64,000 nt of DNA. Origin: Actinomycetes bacterium. Its GTDB lineage: Bacteria > Actinomycetota > Acidimicrobiia > Acidimicrobiales > Palsa-688. The position numbers were made by a program, and so were the translations under genes. Positions 18,037 to 27,613 of this stretch are shown in pieces; within the stretch, counting starts at the first letter, position 1, and every line of letters starts with the position of its first letter. The stretch covers positions 1 to 64,000 of the forward strand of contig JAKBBA010000017.1 of NCBI GenBank assembly GCA_021808665.1. The letters are read 5' to 3'. Under the pieces are notes generated by a model, which made no database searches, was not told where the DNA came from, and worked only from the letters and a program-made list of their open reading frames with translations.

Positions 18037-20049
18037 TCAGGCAGGCTCGGGGAGCTCCGATCGCAGGTCGGCGATCTCGTCGCGAAGTTTAGCTGCGTAC
18101 TCGAAGCGAAGGTCCGTGGCGGCTTCTCGCATCTCCTCCTCTAGGGTGGAGATGAGCCGGGCGAGCTCGCTGCGCGGGAGCTGAGCGAGGTCGCTGCGGG
18201 CTTTGTCCCGACGCCGGCTGCGCCGGTCCTTCCCCGGCAGCGGGGCACCGCCACCTCCCAGCAACACGAGTATGTCAGTGACAGCCTTCCGCACGGTCTG
18301 AGGGTCGATACCATTCTCGGCGTTGTAAGCCTGCTGCAGGGCGCGCCTGCGGTGCGTCTCGGAGATCGCCCGTTTCATGGAGTCCGTCATACGGTCCGCG
18401 TACATGACCACCTGGCCGTTCACGTTGCGGGCAGCCCGGCCGATCGTCTGGATCAGCGACGTCTCGCCTCTTAAGAAGCCCTCCTTGTCCGCGTCGAGGA
18501 TCGCCACCAATGACACTTCGGGAAGGTCAAGCCCTTCGCGCAGAAGGTTGATCCCGACCAGCACGTCGAACTCTCCTAGCCTCAGATCTCTCAGGATCTC
18601 GATCCGCTGGAGCGTTTCGATGTTCGAGTGGAGGTAGCGGACCTTGAGCCCACTCTCGATGAGATAGTCGGTGAGATCCTCCGCCATCTTCTTGGTCAGA
18701 GTCGTCACGAGCACCCTCTCTCCGACCTCGGTGCGTTCGCGTATCAGGCTGATCAGGTCGTCGATCTGTCCCTTGGTCGGCTTCACCGTCACCTCAGGGT
18801 CCACGAGCCCGGTCGGCCTGACGATCTGCTCGACCACTTGGGTGGACTGCTGGATCTCGTAGGGTGCCGGAGTGGCCGACAAGAAAATGCACTGGTTGAT
18901 CCGGGTGTAGAACTCGTCGAAGCGCAGCGGGCGGTTGTCAGCGGCCGACGGGAGCCGGAACCCATGGTCGATGAGGGTCTCCTTACGAGACCTGTCCCCC
19001 TCGTACTGGCCGTGCAGTTGGGGGACCGTCTGGTGGGACTCGTCGATGACGAGCAGGTAGTCGTCTGGGAAGAAGTCCAACAAAGTGTTGGGCGGCTCCC
19101 CCGCGGAGCGTCCGTCGATGTGGCGGCTGTAGTTCTCGATACCCGAACACACGCCGACCTCGGCGAGCATTTCCAAGTCGTACGAGGTTCGCATCCGCAA
19201 CCTCTGCGCCTCGAGAAGCTTGCCCTCCTTCTCGAACCAGGTGAGACGCTCTTGCAGTTCGGCCTCGATGCCCGCCAGAGCGGACCGCATGCGTTCCTCC
19301 CCGGCCACGTAATGCGTCGCCGGGAACACCACCAGTTCTGCGAGGTCCCCCATCTGCTCTCCTGTGAGAGTGTCGACAGAGACGATGCGTTCTACCTCGT
19401 CGCCGAACAGCTCGATGCGCACTGCGTGCTCTTCGTAAGCCGGGTGCAGCTCGATCGTGTCGCCCCGGACCCGGAACTTGCCGCGAACAAGGTTCGCGTC
19501 GTTGCGCTCGTAGTTGATCTCGACCAGCCGCTTCAAGATGGCCCGCTGGTCGTACTCTCCTCCGCGCACGACGTGGAGGATCCGCTTCGCGTACTCCTCT
19601 GGGGATCCCAGACCGTAGATGCAGCTGACCGAAGCCACGACGATCACATCTCTCCTGGTCAGAAGGGCCGACGTCGCAGCGTGGCGCAGCCGGTCGATCT
19701 CGTCGTTAATCGAGCTGTCCTTTTCGATGTAGGTGTCGCTCGACGGGATGTAAGCCTCGGGTTGGTAGTAGTCGTAGTAGCTCACGAAGTACTCGACCCG
19801 GTTGTGGGGGAAGAACTGCCGCATCTCGTTGGCGAGCTGGGCTGCAAGCGACTTGTTCGGGGCGATTATCAGCGTGGGCCTCTGGACGCGCTCGATCGTC
19901 CATGCGATAGTTGCGCTCTTCCCGCTCCCGGTAATACCCAGGAGAGTCTGGAAACGGTCCCCTCTCAAAACTCCCTCGGACAGCTCCGCTATCGCCTTCG
20001 GCTGGTCGCCGGCCGGGTCGAACTCCGAGACCACCTTGAAATCGACCAT
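18037..20049 (-). CDS. uvrB: Excinuclease ABC subunit B
   Basis: A 670-residue helicase-like subunit that loads onto damage after UvrA and recruits UvrC. Walker A is [13 protein letters not shown] near residue 39, the damage-clamping beta-hairpin is [12 protein letters not shown], the DEAD-like box is VIDESHQT, helicase motif VI is [12 protein letters not shown], and a C-terminal UVR motif ([19 protein letters not shown]) provides the UvrC contact. Length is normal. Its stop nearly touches the convergent aldolase stop (8 bases). A possible leaderless promoter lies directly upstream. Confidence 0.98.
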   Translation of the reverse strand: MVDFKVVSEFDPAGDQPKAIAELSEGVLRGDRFQTLLGITGSGKSATIAWTIERVQRPTLIIAPNKSLAAQLANEMRQFFPHNRVEYFVSYYDYYQPEAYIPSSDTYIEKDSSINDEIDRLRHAATSALLTRRDVIVVASVSCIYGLGSPEEYAKRILHVVRGGEYDQRAILKRLVEINYERNDANLVRGKFRVRGDTIELHPAYEEHAVRIELFGDEVERIVSVDTLTGEQMGDLAELVVFPATHYVAGEERMRSALAGIEAELQERLTWFEKEGKLLEAQRLRMRTSYDLEMLAEVGVCSGIENYSRHIDGRSAGEPPNTLLDFFPDDYLLVIDESHQTVPQLHGQYEGDRSRKETLIDHGFRLPSAADNRPLRFDEFYTRINQCIFLSATPAPYEIQQSTQVVEQIVRPTGLVDPEVTVKPTKGQIDDLISLIRERTEVGERVLVTTLTKKMAEDLTDYLIESGLKVRYLHSNIETLQRIEILRDLRLGEFDVLVGINLLREGLDLPEVSLVAILDADKEGFLRGETSLIQTIGRAARNVNGQVVMYADRMTDSMKRAISETHRRRALQQAYNAENGIDPQTVRKAVTDILVLLGGGGAPLPGKDRRSRRRDKARSDLAQLPRSELARLISTLEEEMREAATDLRFEYAAKLRDEIADLRSELPEPA

Positions 20050-20055
20050 CGTCTG

Positions 20056-20061
20056 ATCGTA
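20056..20061 (-). promoter_or_regulatory. Candidate -10 element for uvrB (leaderless transcript)
   Basis: On the minus strand TACGAT fits the actinobacterial TAnnnT -10 pattern and ends six bases before the uvrB ATG, the spacing expected if transcription starts at the ATG itself. No ribosome-binding site intervenes and no convincing -35 element is seen. Confidence 0.35.
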
Positions 20062-20094
20062 GCGGCGTGAGACGCGAAAGGAGCCCCGGGCAGG

Positions 20095-20718
20095 CTAGGC
20101 GGACCCCCTGTCACCCTTTTGCGACACGAGACCGACTATCCAGCTCCACAACCTGTCGATCTCTTCCCCAAGTTGCTCGCGGCTACCACCGTTGTCCACC
20201 ACGAAGTCGGCGAGGCTGCAGCGCTCCTGCCTTGTGATCTGGGCTGCGATGCGCGCTCGGGCGTCGGCCTCGTCGAAGGCGCGCTGGCCGACAAGCCGAG
20301 CTACTGCCACCTCCACGGGGGCGTCGACGACTACGACGGCGTCGAGACCGAAACGGGAACGTGCGCTGGAGTCGAGGAGGGGGATGTCGAGCACGACCGT
20401 ATCGCCGCGCCCCAGCGCCTGCGCCGCCTGCTCTGCCATCACCTGCCTGATAGCCGGGTGGGTTATCGCGTTCAGGGAGGCTCGGGCGTCCTCGTCGGAG
20501 AAGACGATCTTCGCAATCGCGCCGCGGTCCAAACCTCCGTCGGGCGCGACGACACCCTGCCCGAAGCGTTCGACTACGGCGCCGAACGCCCTACCTCCAG
20601 GTTCGACGACCTGCCTGGCTATGAGGTCTGCGTCGACCACGACAGCTCCTCTCGCTGCCAACTCGGACGAGACCGTCGTCTTTCCCGAGCCGATACCCCC
20701 TGTCAAGCCGATCAGCAC
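20095..20718 (-). CDS. coaE: Dephospho-CoA kinase
   Basis: A 207-residue P-loop kinase carrying out the last step of coenzyme A synthesis. Walker A is LTGGIGSGKTTVS at the N-terminus; DADLIARQVVEPGG and DIPLLDSSARS follow as in the family. The GTG at 20718 gives the usual N-terminus (LIGLTGG); another GTG seven codons earlier is possible. Unlike mycobacterial CoaE there is no C-terminal GrpB-like extension. It lies between rpsA and uvrB, as in Mycobacterium, although alanine dehydrogenase is interposed here. Confidence 0.95.
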   Translation of the reverse strand: MLIGLTGGIGSGKTTVSSELAARGAVVVDADLIARQVVEPGGRAFGAVVERFGQGVVAPDGGLDRGAIAKIVFSDEDARASLNAITHPAIRQVMAEQAAQALGRGDTVVLDIPLLDSSARSRFGLDAVVVVDAPVEVAVARLVGQRAFDEADARARIAAQITRQERCSLADFVVDNGGSREQLGEEIDRLWSWIVGLVSQKGDRGSA

Positions 20719-20830
20719 GCCAACCAAGCCTACTCCCACAAGATCTGCGAGGACTGCGCCCCGGAACTCGAAGATGGGGCACCGGATGCGCCGCGTCAGG
20801 GGTGCGGCGAACAGAGCTTAGCCGGCTGGG

Positions 20831-21961
20831 CTAAGCGGCCGGGCCGTTGCCGAGGACGGTATCGAGAGAGACGAAATCCAGGCCGTGAGCCTCCGCCACC
20901 GGCTGCGACAAAAGGTTGCCAGCGTGAGTGCTCAGGCCCCGGGCGAGAACGGGATCGCTCCGAGCGGCTTGTGACCATCCCCGGTCGGCTATCTCCAGCG
21001 CGTAGGGCACCGTGACGTTCGTGAGAGCATGGGTGGAGGTGTGCGGCACCGCTCCGGGCATGTTGGCAACGCAGTACATCAGGCATCCGTGCACTTCGAA
21101 CACGGGATCCGAGTGTGTCGTCGGTCGCGACGACTCGAAGCAACCACCCTGGTCGATGGCGATGTCGACTAGCACCGAACCGGGCTTCATCGCAGCCACG
21201 AGACTGTCGGGTACGAGCACCGGAGCTTTCGCCCCGGGAACGAGTACCGCCCCTATAACCAGGTCGGCGTCCACGACGGCCCGCTCGATCTCGTAGGCGC
21301 TGGAAGCCACCGTCTGACAGTGGCCCTGGTAGATCCGGTCGGCGTCTCTGAGCCTGGATATGTCCTTGTCGAGCAGGAGCACCTCGGCCTGCATCCCGAG
21401 GGCTATGGCAGCGGCGTTCATCCCCGACACCCCTGCGCCTATCACTACGACCTTGGCGGCGTAAACGCCGGACACTCCCCCCATGAGGACCCCTCGACCT
21501 CCGCCATCCCGCTGGAGGTGATGCGCTCCAGCTTGGGGGGCCATCCTGCCTGCGACCTCCGACATCGGAGCGAGAAGCGGGAGGCTTCCGTCGGGGCGCT
21601 GCACCGTCTCATACGCGATCGAGGTGGTCCCCGCTCTCAGAAGGGCGTTCGTGCATCCCCGAGACGCCGCCAGGTGCAGGTAGGTGAAGAGCACGAGGTC
21701 ACGACGCAGACGGCTGTACTCCTCCTCCACCGGCTCTTTGACCTTGAGGACCAGTTCGGATTCGCCCCAGACCTCGTCGGCGGAGCTCACCATGGTCGCA
21801 CCGGCATTTTCGAACTCCGCGTCTGCTATCGACGAACCGAGCCCCGCGCCGGCCTGGACGAGTACACGGTGACCGTGGCGGACCAGTTCGTGGACGCCAG
21901 CGGGAGTGCAGGCGACCCGGTACTCGTTGTCTTTTACCTCGGCCGGCACGCCGACGTGCAT
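20831..21961 (-). CDS. ald: Alanine dehydrogenase
   Basis: A 376-residue NAD-dependent enzyme interconverting alanine and pyruvate plus ammonia. Features: VPAEVKDNEYRVACTPAGV at residue 4 with the substrate-binding arginine, LKVKEPVEEEY, TYLHLAAS, the Rossmann motif VVVIGAGVSGMNAA, and MPGAVPHTSTHALTN near the C-terminus. Length is typical. It lies between rpsA and coaE and may be an insertion into that conserved block. The 33-base gap to rpsA allows co-transcription with it. Confidence 0.93.
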   Translation of the reverse strand: MHVGVPAEVKDNEYRVACTPAGVHELVRHGHRVLVQAGAGLGSSIADAEFENAGATMVSSADEVWGESELVLKVKEPVEEEYSRLRRDLVLFTYLHLAASRGCTNALLRAGTTSIAYETVQRPDGSLPLLAPMSEVAGRMAPQAGAHHLQRDGGGRGVLMGGVSGVYAAKVVVIGAGVSGMNAAAIALGMQAEVLLLDKDISRLRDADRIYQGHCQTVASSAYEIERAVVDADLVIGAVLVPGAKAPVLVPDSLVAAMKPGSVLVDIAIDQGGCFESSRPTTHSDPVFEVHGCLMYCVANMPGAVPHTSTHALTNVTVPYALEIADRGWSQAARSDPVLARGLSTHAGNLLSQPVAEAHGLDFVSLDTVLGNGPAA

Positions 21962-21994
21962 ACCTCGTCCCCTCTCGAAGGCCTCAGGGCTTCG

Positions 21995-23413
21995 TCAGCC
22001 CTCGGCTTGGTCCGGCACGTCGTCCTCGGCGTAGCTGGATGCCTCTTCAGCACCGGCGTTACCGTCGACGGCTGCGTCGCCTCTGGAAACCTCGGCGACG
22101 CCGAGAGCTCCGAGACCTTCCTCTTCGATGTACTCGGCCCAAGCTGCCTGAGCTTCAGACTCCGGCTCGAAATCTGTGAACCCGGCTGCGCCGATGTAGT
22201 TTCCCTGCTCGTCGTAGGCGTGTTCGCCGAAGGCATCCCGGTACTCCGCTGCGACCTCACCGCCCTCAGCGGCCTGCTTGATGGACAGCGAGATCCGCCG
22301 ACGGGCAAGGTCGATCTCGATGATCTTCACCCACAGCTCCTCGCTGGGGCTTACAACCTGCTCGGGCAGGTCCACGTGGTGGCTGGCCATCTCCGAGATG
22401 TGCACGAGACCTTCGATACCGTCACCGACCTGGACGAAGGCACCGAAAGGAACGAGCTTGGTGACCCGACCGTAGACCAGTTCGCCCTCGCGGTGCGCAT
22501 TGGCGAACTCGTGCCACGGGTCAGACTGGGTCGCCTTGAGCGACAGGCTGATGCGTTCCCGGTCGAGGTCGACGTCCAACACGCGTACTTCGACTTCGTC
22601 GCCTACTGCTACCACCGCAGAGGGGTGCTCGATGTGCTTCCAGGAAAGCTCCGACACGTGGATCAGGCCGTCCATGCCACCCAGATCGACGAAGGCACCG
22701 AAGTTCACAACGGACGAGACAACACCGCGGCGGACCTCTCCGGGCTTTAGGTTCGTGAGGAACTCGTCGCGCTGCTCGCGCTGCGTCTCCTCCAGCCAAG
22801 CTCGCCGGGACAGAACGACGTTGTTGCGGTTCTTGTCGAGCTCGATGATCTTCGCGTCGACGGTCCTGCCAATGTAAGGTGCCAGGTCGCGGACACGGCG
22901 CAACTCGACCAGGGACGCTGGCAGGAAGCCGCGCAGGCCGATGTCGACGATAAGGCCGCCCTTGACCACCTCTATGACGGGACCCGACACGATGCCGTCC
23001 CGCTCCTTGATCGCCTCGATGGTACCCCAAGCCCTTTCGTACTGCGCCCGCTTCTTCGACAAGATGAGGCGACCCTCCTTGTCCTCCTTCTGCAGGACGA
23101 GGGCTTCGATCTTCTCGCCGAGCTTGACGACCTCGCTCGGGTCGACGTCGTGACGGATGGAAAGCTCACGTGCGGGTATGACCCCTTCGGACTTGAACCC
23201 GATGTCGAGAAGGACCTCGTCCTTGTCGACCTTGACTACCGTGCCCTTGACGATGTCGCCGTCCTCGAACTCCACGATCGTCCCCGCAATGGCATCAGCG
23301 AGGGAAGTCCCGTCGAGGTCGTCTGCAACGATCTGACGGGGAGTGTACTCACCTGCTTCGTCGAAGGTTCCCATCGGCGAGGAGGTCGTGGTGGTCAAGG
23401 AGTCGTCGGACAT
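21995..23413 (-). CDS. rpsA: 30S ribosomal protein S1
   Basis: A 472-residue protein with four S1 RNA-binding repeats. Repeats 1 and 2 are degenerate (GTVVKVDKDEVLLDIGFKSE, GPVIEVVKGGLIVDIGLRG). Repeats 3 and 4 are canonical (GVVSSVVNFGAFVDLG, GRVTKLVPFGAFVQVG, each followed by GLIHVSE or GLVHISE). An acidic tail rich in Glu and Ala follows. The four-domain form is typical of Actinomycetota. I chose the ATG at 23413, preceded by GAAGG, instead of the longer frame. Position next to polA and coaE matches Mycobacterium tuberculosis (from memory Rv1629-Rv1631). Confidence 0.96.
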   Translation of the reverse strand: MSDDSLTTTTSSPMGTFDEAGEYTPRQIVADDLDGTSLADAIAGTIVEFEDGDIVKGTVVKVDKDEVLLDIGFKSEGVIPARELSIRHDVDPSEVVKLGEKIEALVLQKEDKEGRLILSKKRAQYERAWGTIEAIKERDGIVSGPVIEVVKGGLIVDIGLRGFLPASLVELRRVRDLAPYIGRTVDAKIIELDKNRNNVVLSRRAWLEETQREQRDEFLTNLKPGEVRRGVVSSVVNFGAFVDLGGMDGLIHVSELSWKHIEHPSAVVAVGDEVEVRVLDVDLDRERISLSLKATQSDPWHEFANAHREGELVYGRVTKLVPFGAFVQVGDGIEGLVHISEMASHHVDLPEQVVSPSEELWVKIIEIDLARRRISLSIKQAAEGGEVAAEYRDAFGEHAYDEQGNYIGAAGFTDFEPESEAQAAWAEYIEEEGLGALGVAEVSRGDAAVDGNAGAEEASSYAEDDVPDQAEG

Positions 23414-23564
23414 GGAACTAGAGGCCTTCTTTCGGACAGTTGAGCTCAGGGGCGGGGGCGAATCCCCCATCCCGGGTAGATCCTCGACTTTACACCTCCG
23501 CCAGGGACTGTTCTCCCGGCAGGCGATCCAGGCCGGGCGCCTCCGCCTATCGGGTTCTCGGCTA

Positions 23565-24752
23565 CTAGGCGCTCTTCACTGCTGCCCGGTCGGCCGCAAC
23601 GGCGTCGTAGGCCTCGAAGTCCGCCGAGGTGTCGTCGGCGTGCTCGAACTCGAGTAGGCCACTTTGGGCCCACTGCTTCCTCAAGTAGCCGTCGTTAGCG
23701 TCGAGAAGGCCGAGTTTGCGTACGTTAGGTACGAGCTTGGAGAAAAAGGCCCGCTGGAATGCAACGAAAGGCCCGTGCCCGACTTCCCCCGCTGCCTGGA
23801 GCAGACTGGGCATCACCTCTTCGACGGTAACTCCCATCGTCTCCCAGACTTCAGGCGTGGTGGATCGCAGCCGGTTGCGCATAGTGTTGTCGACGAGGAA
23901 CTCTTGGCGCTCCTTCAACTCAGCTGAGCTGAGACCCCGGTACAGCTCGTTAAGGCTGACAATGCCGAAAGCCACATGGCGGGCTTCGTCGGACATGACG
24001 TAGCGGAGCAGCTTCGCCAGAAGTGGTTCGGAGGTACGCCTAAGCAACTCGCCGAAGGCCGCCAGGGCGAGACTTTCGATGATTATCTGCATACCCAGGT
24101 AAGCGATGTCCCACCGGCTGTCTTCGAGAAGCCCGAAGATCTGACCTTGCAAGAACGGAGACATTGGATAGGCGTCTCCTACCTTCTCGTTCAAGTAGCG
24201 AGCGAACACCTCGGTGTGACGCGCCTCGTCCATGGTCTGCGTCGCTGCGTAGTACTTGGCGTCAATCCAAGGGACGGTCTCGACGATCTTCGCCGCAGTC
24301 ATCATCGCACCCTGCTCGCCGTGCATGAACTGGCTTAACTGGGCCTTTAGCATCTCGACGCGAAGCTGAGTGAACTCCTTCTCACCCCACGTGGCGAGAG
24401 GTGAACCCGGGATGGTCGCCGCCCGGCGCGCAAGGCTCAGCACTGGCGGTTCGTCGCCAGTCACCCGCTCGGGATCCACGTCGGCCGACCAGTCCAAGTC
24501 GGTGACGCTGTTCCACTGTGAGGCGGAGGCCTTGTTGTACAGGTTCACCAACTGGGGACGATCCCGTTCGTAGCGCCACGAGAAGATCCGATCAGCGTGG
24601 TCGTGAACGACCCTGACGGGATCCCCGACGCCGACACCGACGGGCGCCCCCGAGCCAGCCGCGCCTTCGGGTACCGGCATTGCCGCCTGCGAAGCTCCAA
24701 ACCCTTCCGCCATGGCTATCCCCTGTTCAGTCTCGATCAACGCAGCACTCAC
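23565..24752 (-). CDS. Ferritin-like diiron protein of the R2-like superfamily
   Basis: A 395-residue, mostly helical protein. Putative diiron ligands are E146 (HGEQGAMM), E176 and H179 (DEARHTEVF), E226 (IIIESLAL), and E256 and H259 (DEARHVAFG): the two-ExxH arrangement of the ribonucleotide reductase R2-like and AurF-like superfamily. The chemistry (hydroxylation, N-oxygenation or ferritin-like storage) cannot be decided. The first 60 residues are low-complexity and probably disordered. GTG at 24752 is the first start; an ATG 13 codons later is possible. It lies between rpsA and polA, which are neighbours in Mycobacterium. Confidence 0.8.
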   Translation of the reverse strand: MSAALIETEQGIAMAEGFGASQAAMPVPEGAAGSGAPVGVGVGDPVRVVHDHADRIFSWRYERDRPQLVNLYNKASASQWNSVTDLDWSADVDPERVTGDEPPVLSLARRAATIPGSPLATWGEKEFTQLRVEMLKAQLSQFMHGEQGAMMTAAKIVETVPWIDAKYYAATQTMDEARHTEVFARYLNEKVGDAYPMSPFLQGQIFGLLEDSRWDIAYLGMQIIIESLALAAFGELLRRTSEPLLAKLLRYVMSDEARHVAFGIVSLNELYRGLSSAELKERQEFLVDNTMRNRLRSTTPEVWETMGVTVEEVMPSLLQAAGEVGHGPFVAFQRAFFSKLVPNVRKLGLLDANDGYLRKQWAQSGLLEFEHADDTSADFEAYDAVAADRAAVKSA

Positions 24753-24814
24753 GTTTACCTAACACTGTAAAGATAGCGGATCCAGTAGGGGTCCACACGT
24801 CCGCCCCCGCCGCC

Positions 24815-27511
24815 TCAAGACTTAGCGGAAGCCCAGTTGTCCCCCCATGCCAGGTTGACGGTCAAAGGGACGTCCAGCTTCGCCGCTCCGGTCATCGCGT
24901 CCATGACCGTTGAGACAGCGAGAGTCTCCTCTTCGGGGGGTACTTCGAGTATCACCTCGTCGTGGACTTGCAGTACGAGCACACTCCGCATGGCCTCGGC
25001 CTCGATCCGCCCGTGGAGGCGCACCAGCGCCACCTTGAAGATGTCAGCGGCCAACCCTTGGATACCGGAGTTCATAGCCTGACGCTCCCCTGCTGCTCTA
25101 ACCTGGTAGCGAGCGGACTGAAGCTCGGGGATAGGCCTTCTTCGACCGTACAGCGTCTCGGTGAAACCGCGCTCTCGCGCTTCGGCGACGACCCTGTCCA
25201 TGTAGGCCCGAACAGCTGGGAAGGCGTTCCAGTAGGCGTCGAGGATCTCGGTGGCTTCGTCGACTGGTATCCCGAGTCGTTGGGCCAGACCGTACGCTTC
25301 CATTCCGTAGGCGAGGCCGTAGGAGACCATCTTCGCCTTCGAGCGCATCGCCAAGGTCACCTCGTCCGCAGGAACGCCGTAGATCCTCGACGCCGTGACG
25401 TTATGAATGTCGGTTCCGACGCGGAACGCCTCCACCAGCGCTGGCTCTGACGCGAGGTGCGCTATGACCCTCAGCTCGACCTGGTTGTAGTCAGCTATCA
25501 AGAAGCGCCTCCCTTCGCTGGGCACGAAGCAGCGACGCAAACGCCGTCCCTCGTCGCTTCGAACGGGGATGTTGTGCAGGTTCGGCTGGTCCGAGCTCAG
25601 CCTGCCGGTACGGGCGACGGTCTGATTGAAGGTTGCGTGTATTCGACCGTCTGGACCGACCTCGTGCAGCAGCGACTCTCCGTAGGTCGAGCGCAGCTTC
25701 TCCACCTCGCGGTATCTAAGCAACGACTCGATGATCGGGTGCTGACCCCGGAGTCGCTCCAAGGTCTGGGCGTCGGTGGAGAAACCGGTTTTGGTCCGCT
25801 TCTGGGGGGTCAGCCCGAGGCGCTCGAATAGGACTTGGCGCAGCTGCGGAGTCGAGTTGACGACGAACTCGACCCCAGCGAGCGCTTGGATCTCCTTTTC
25901 GAGCCGGCTGGCCTCTTCCGAGAGCTCACCGGCCAGACGCCTTAACTCCGCTACGTCCACGCGGACCCCGACGATCTCCATTCCGGCCAGCACCCTGACC
26001 AGCGGTCGTTCCACGTCCTCGTAGAGAGCCCACATTCCCCTCGACTCCAAAGCCGAGCGCAGCGGACCAACCGTCGCGGCGACGCCGGCGCAGCGCTGTC
26101 CAGCCACGACGGAGGGTTCGGGACTTTGTGCCATTAGGTCCAGCTGCCCGCCGGATCCATTTTCCTGGGGGCCCAGTCGGAGCCCGGCGTAACGCTCGAC
26201 GAGATCCTCCAACAGGTATTGGTCCCCGGCCGGGTCGACCAGGTACGCGGCGATCGCCGTATCCACGTCGAGGTTCGAGAAGGTCACCCCTTCCTCCGCC
26301 AAGGATCTCATCAGGGCTTTCGCGTCGTGAGCGGAGACCGAGGCGCCGCCCGGACCGAGAGCCCCGCCCACGGCTTCGGCGACGTCATAGGATCCGAGTG
26401 CTGCTCGGTCGATCCACACGGCCTCCGACGGGATGTCTACGCCTACCTCTGCCAGCGCGACGCCCACCAACTCGGAGCGGCCTTCCCGTGCGACCCACGA
26501 ACCCGCCAGAGCCAAGCGAACACCGGCGGTAGCCCACTCCCGCAGAAGCGCCGACAACTTCTGAGGCGACTCCGGCCGGTGGATCGAAACCTGCACAGGG
26601 GCTGGCCCTTCGACGCTCGGCGTGTTCACTCCGGGCCCCGCCGGACTTGCCTCTACGAGCCGGTCCCACAGCGTGCGGAACTCGAGAAAGTCGAACAACC
26701 TTCTCACCTCCTCCGCGTCCCAGCCTCCGAACCTCGCAGCTTCGGCTTCTACGTCCAAAGGAAGGTCTCTTACGAGCACGGTCACGGCCAGGTTCGCCCT
26801 GACACGCTCCTGGGCTGCGGCGAGGCTCTCGCGCAGTTTCGGTGTCAACTCGTCGAGGTGAGCGTAAATCCCGTCGAGATCCCCGTAGTTGTTGATCAGT
26901 TTCGCTGCGGTCTTCTCGCCCACCCCGGCGACACCGGCGAGGTTGTCGGAAGGGTCGCCCCGAAGCGCAGCGTACTGAGGGTACTTGGAGGGTCTCACGC
27001 CGGTTCTCAGCTCGATGCCGGCCTCGTCGTAGAGTGCGTAGTCAGAAACACCCCTCTTGTTGTAGAGGACCTTGACGTGCGGGTCGCTTACTAGCTGGTA
27101 GGTGTCGCGGTCCCCTGTGACGATGGTGACGTCGTCACTGCGCTCCGCTGCTTTGGTCGCCAGCGTGGCTATCACATCGTCGGCCTCGAAGCCCGGGTAG
27201 TCGACTATGGGGATTCTCAGCGCTTCGACGACTTGTCGGGCCAGGCCCATCTGCTGGCGGAGAATGTCAGGGGTCTCTGCTCGCCCGGCTTTGTAGCCCT
27301 CAACCATCTTGTGGCGGAAGGTCGGCTCGGGCCGGTCGAAGGTCGCCACAAGCTCATCAGGATGGTGGTCCTTGATCAGGTTGATCAGCATCGAAGTGAA
27401 TCCGTACACGGCGTTGGTCACCTGCCCTGACGCCGTCGCCATATCGGTGGGAAGAGCGAAAAACGCCCGGTAAAGCAGCGAGTTGCCGTCTATGAGCATC
27501 AGCTTGGCCAT
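24815..27511 (-). CDS. polA: DNA polymerase I
   Basis: An 898-residue family A polymerase for Okazaki-fragment processing and repair synthesis. The N-terminal 5' nuclease has LIDGNSLLYRAFF, FEADDVIATLA, VTGDRDTYQLV and the helix-hairpin-helix GVAGVGEKTAAKLI. The polymerase core has motif A IADYNQVELRVIAHL, motif B RSKAKMVSYGLAYG and motif C LQVHDEVILE. The central 3'-5' exonuclease domain lacks its metal ligands: the DxE motif is absent and the second motif reads SAHDAKALM. It is therefore probably not proofreading, as in other Actinomycetota. Confidence 0.98.
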   Translation of the reverse strand: MAKLMLIDGNSLLYRAFFALPTDMATASGQVTNAVYGFTSMLINLIKDHHPDELVATFDRPEPTFRHKMVEGYKAGRAETPDILRQQMGLARQVVEALRIPIVDYPGFEADDVIATLATKAAERSDDVTIVTGDRDTYQLVSDPHVKVLYNKRGVSDYALYDEAGIELRTGVRPSKYPQYAALRGDPSDNLAGVAGVGEKTAAKLINNYGDLDGIYAHLDELTPKLRESLAAAQERVRANLAVTVLVRDLPLDVEAEAARFGGWDAEEVRRLFDFLEFRTLWDRLVEASPAGPGVNTPSVEGPAPVQVSIHRPESPQKLSALLREWATAGVRLALAGSWVAREGRSELVGVALAEVGVDIPSEAVWIDRAALGSYDVAEAVGGALGPGGASVSAHDAKALMRSLAEEGVTFSNLDVDTAIAAYLVDPAGDQYLLEDLVERYAGLRLGPQENGSGGQLDLMAQSPEPSVVAGQRCAGVAATVGPLRSALESRGMWALYEDVERPLVRVLAGMEIVGVRVDVAELRRLAGELSEEASRLEKEIQALAGVEFVVNSTPQLRQVLFERLGLTPQKRTKTGFSTDAQTLERLRGQHPIIESLLRYREVEKLRSTYGESLLHEVGPDGRIHATFNQTVARTGRLSSDQPNLHNIPVRSDEGRRLRRCFVPSEGRRFLIADYNQVELRVIAHLASEPALVEAFRVGTDIHNVTASRIYGVPADEVTLAMRSKAKMVSYGLAYGMEAYGLAQRLGIPVDEATEILDAYWNAFPAVRAYMDRVVAEARERGFTETLYGRRRPIPELQSARYQVRAAGERQAMNSGIQGLAADIFKVALVRLHGRIEAEAMRSVLVLQVHDEVILEVPPEEETLAVSTVMDAMTGAAKLDVPLTVNLAWGDNWASAKS

Positions 27512-27516
27512 TGGCC

Positions 27517-27552
27517 TCGATGCTAGGAGACTGTCTCGATGCTAGGTGACTG
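27517..27552. repeat. Two tandem near-identical 17-bp repeats between polA and the DtxR-family gene
   Basis: TCGATGCTAGGAGACTG (27517-27533) and TCGATGCTAGGTGACTG (27536-27552) differ at one base and have a 19-base period. On the minus strand each copy contains TAGCAT, a TAnnnT-like hexamer, and the nearer one ends eight bases before the polA start. They could be duplicated promoter or operator elements, or a simple slippage duplication. Confidence 0.7.
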
Positions 27553-27601
27553 CCGGGCTCGAGGCCGGATAAGTCGAGCGCGTTCGGCGGCGCGGCGAAG
27601 G

Positions 27602-27607
27602 TATCCT
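27602..27607 (+). promoter_or_regulatory. Candidate -10 element for the DtxR-family gene (leaderless)
   Basis: TATCCT fits TAnnnT and ends six bases before the GTG at 27614, the same geometry as in front of uvrB. A weak AAGGGG also precedes the start, so a short-leader transcript is an alternative. Confidence 0.35.
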
Positions 27608-27613
27608 CAAGGG

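Noticed and set aside
18628..20070. 480-codon open frame antisense to uvrB
   Set aside because: uvrB is certain, and long antisense frames are expected in GC-rich coding sequence; the translated product has no family-like motifs.
21320..22750. 476-codon open frame antisense to ald and rpsA
   Set aside because: It crosses two well-supported genes on the other strand and shows no recognisable motif.
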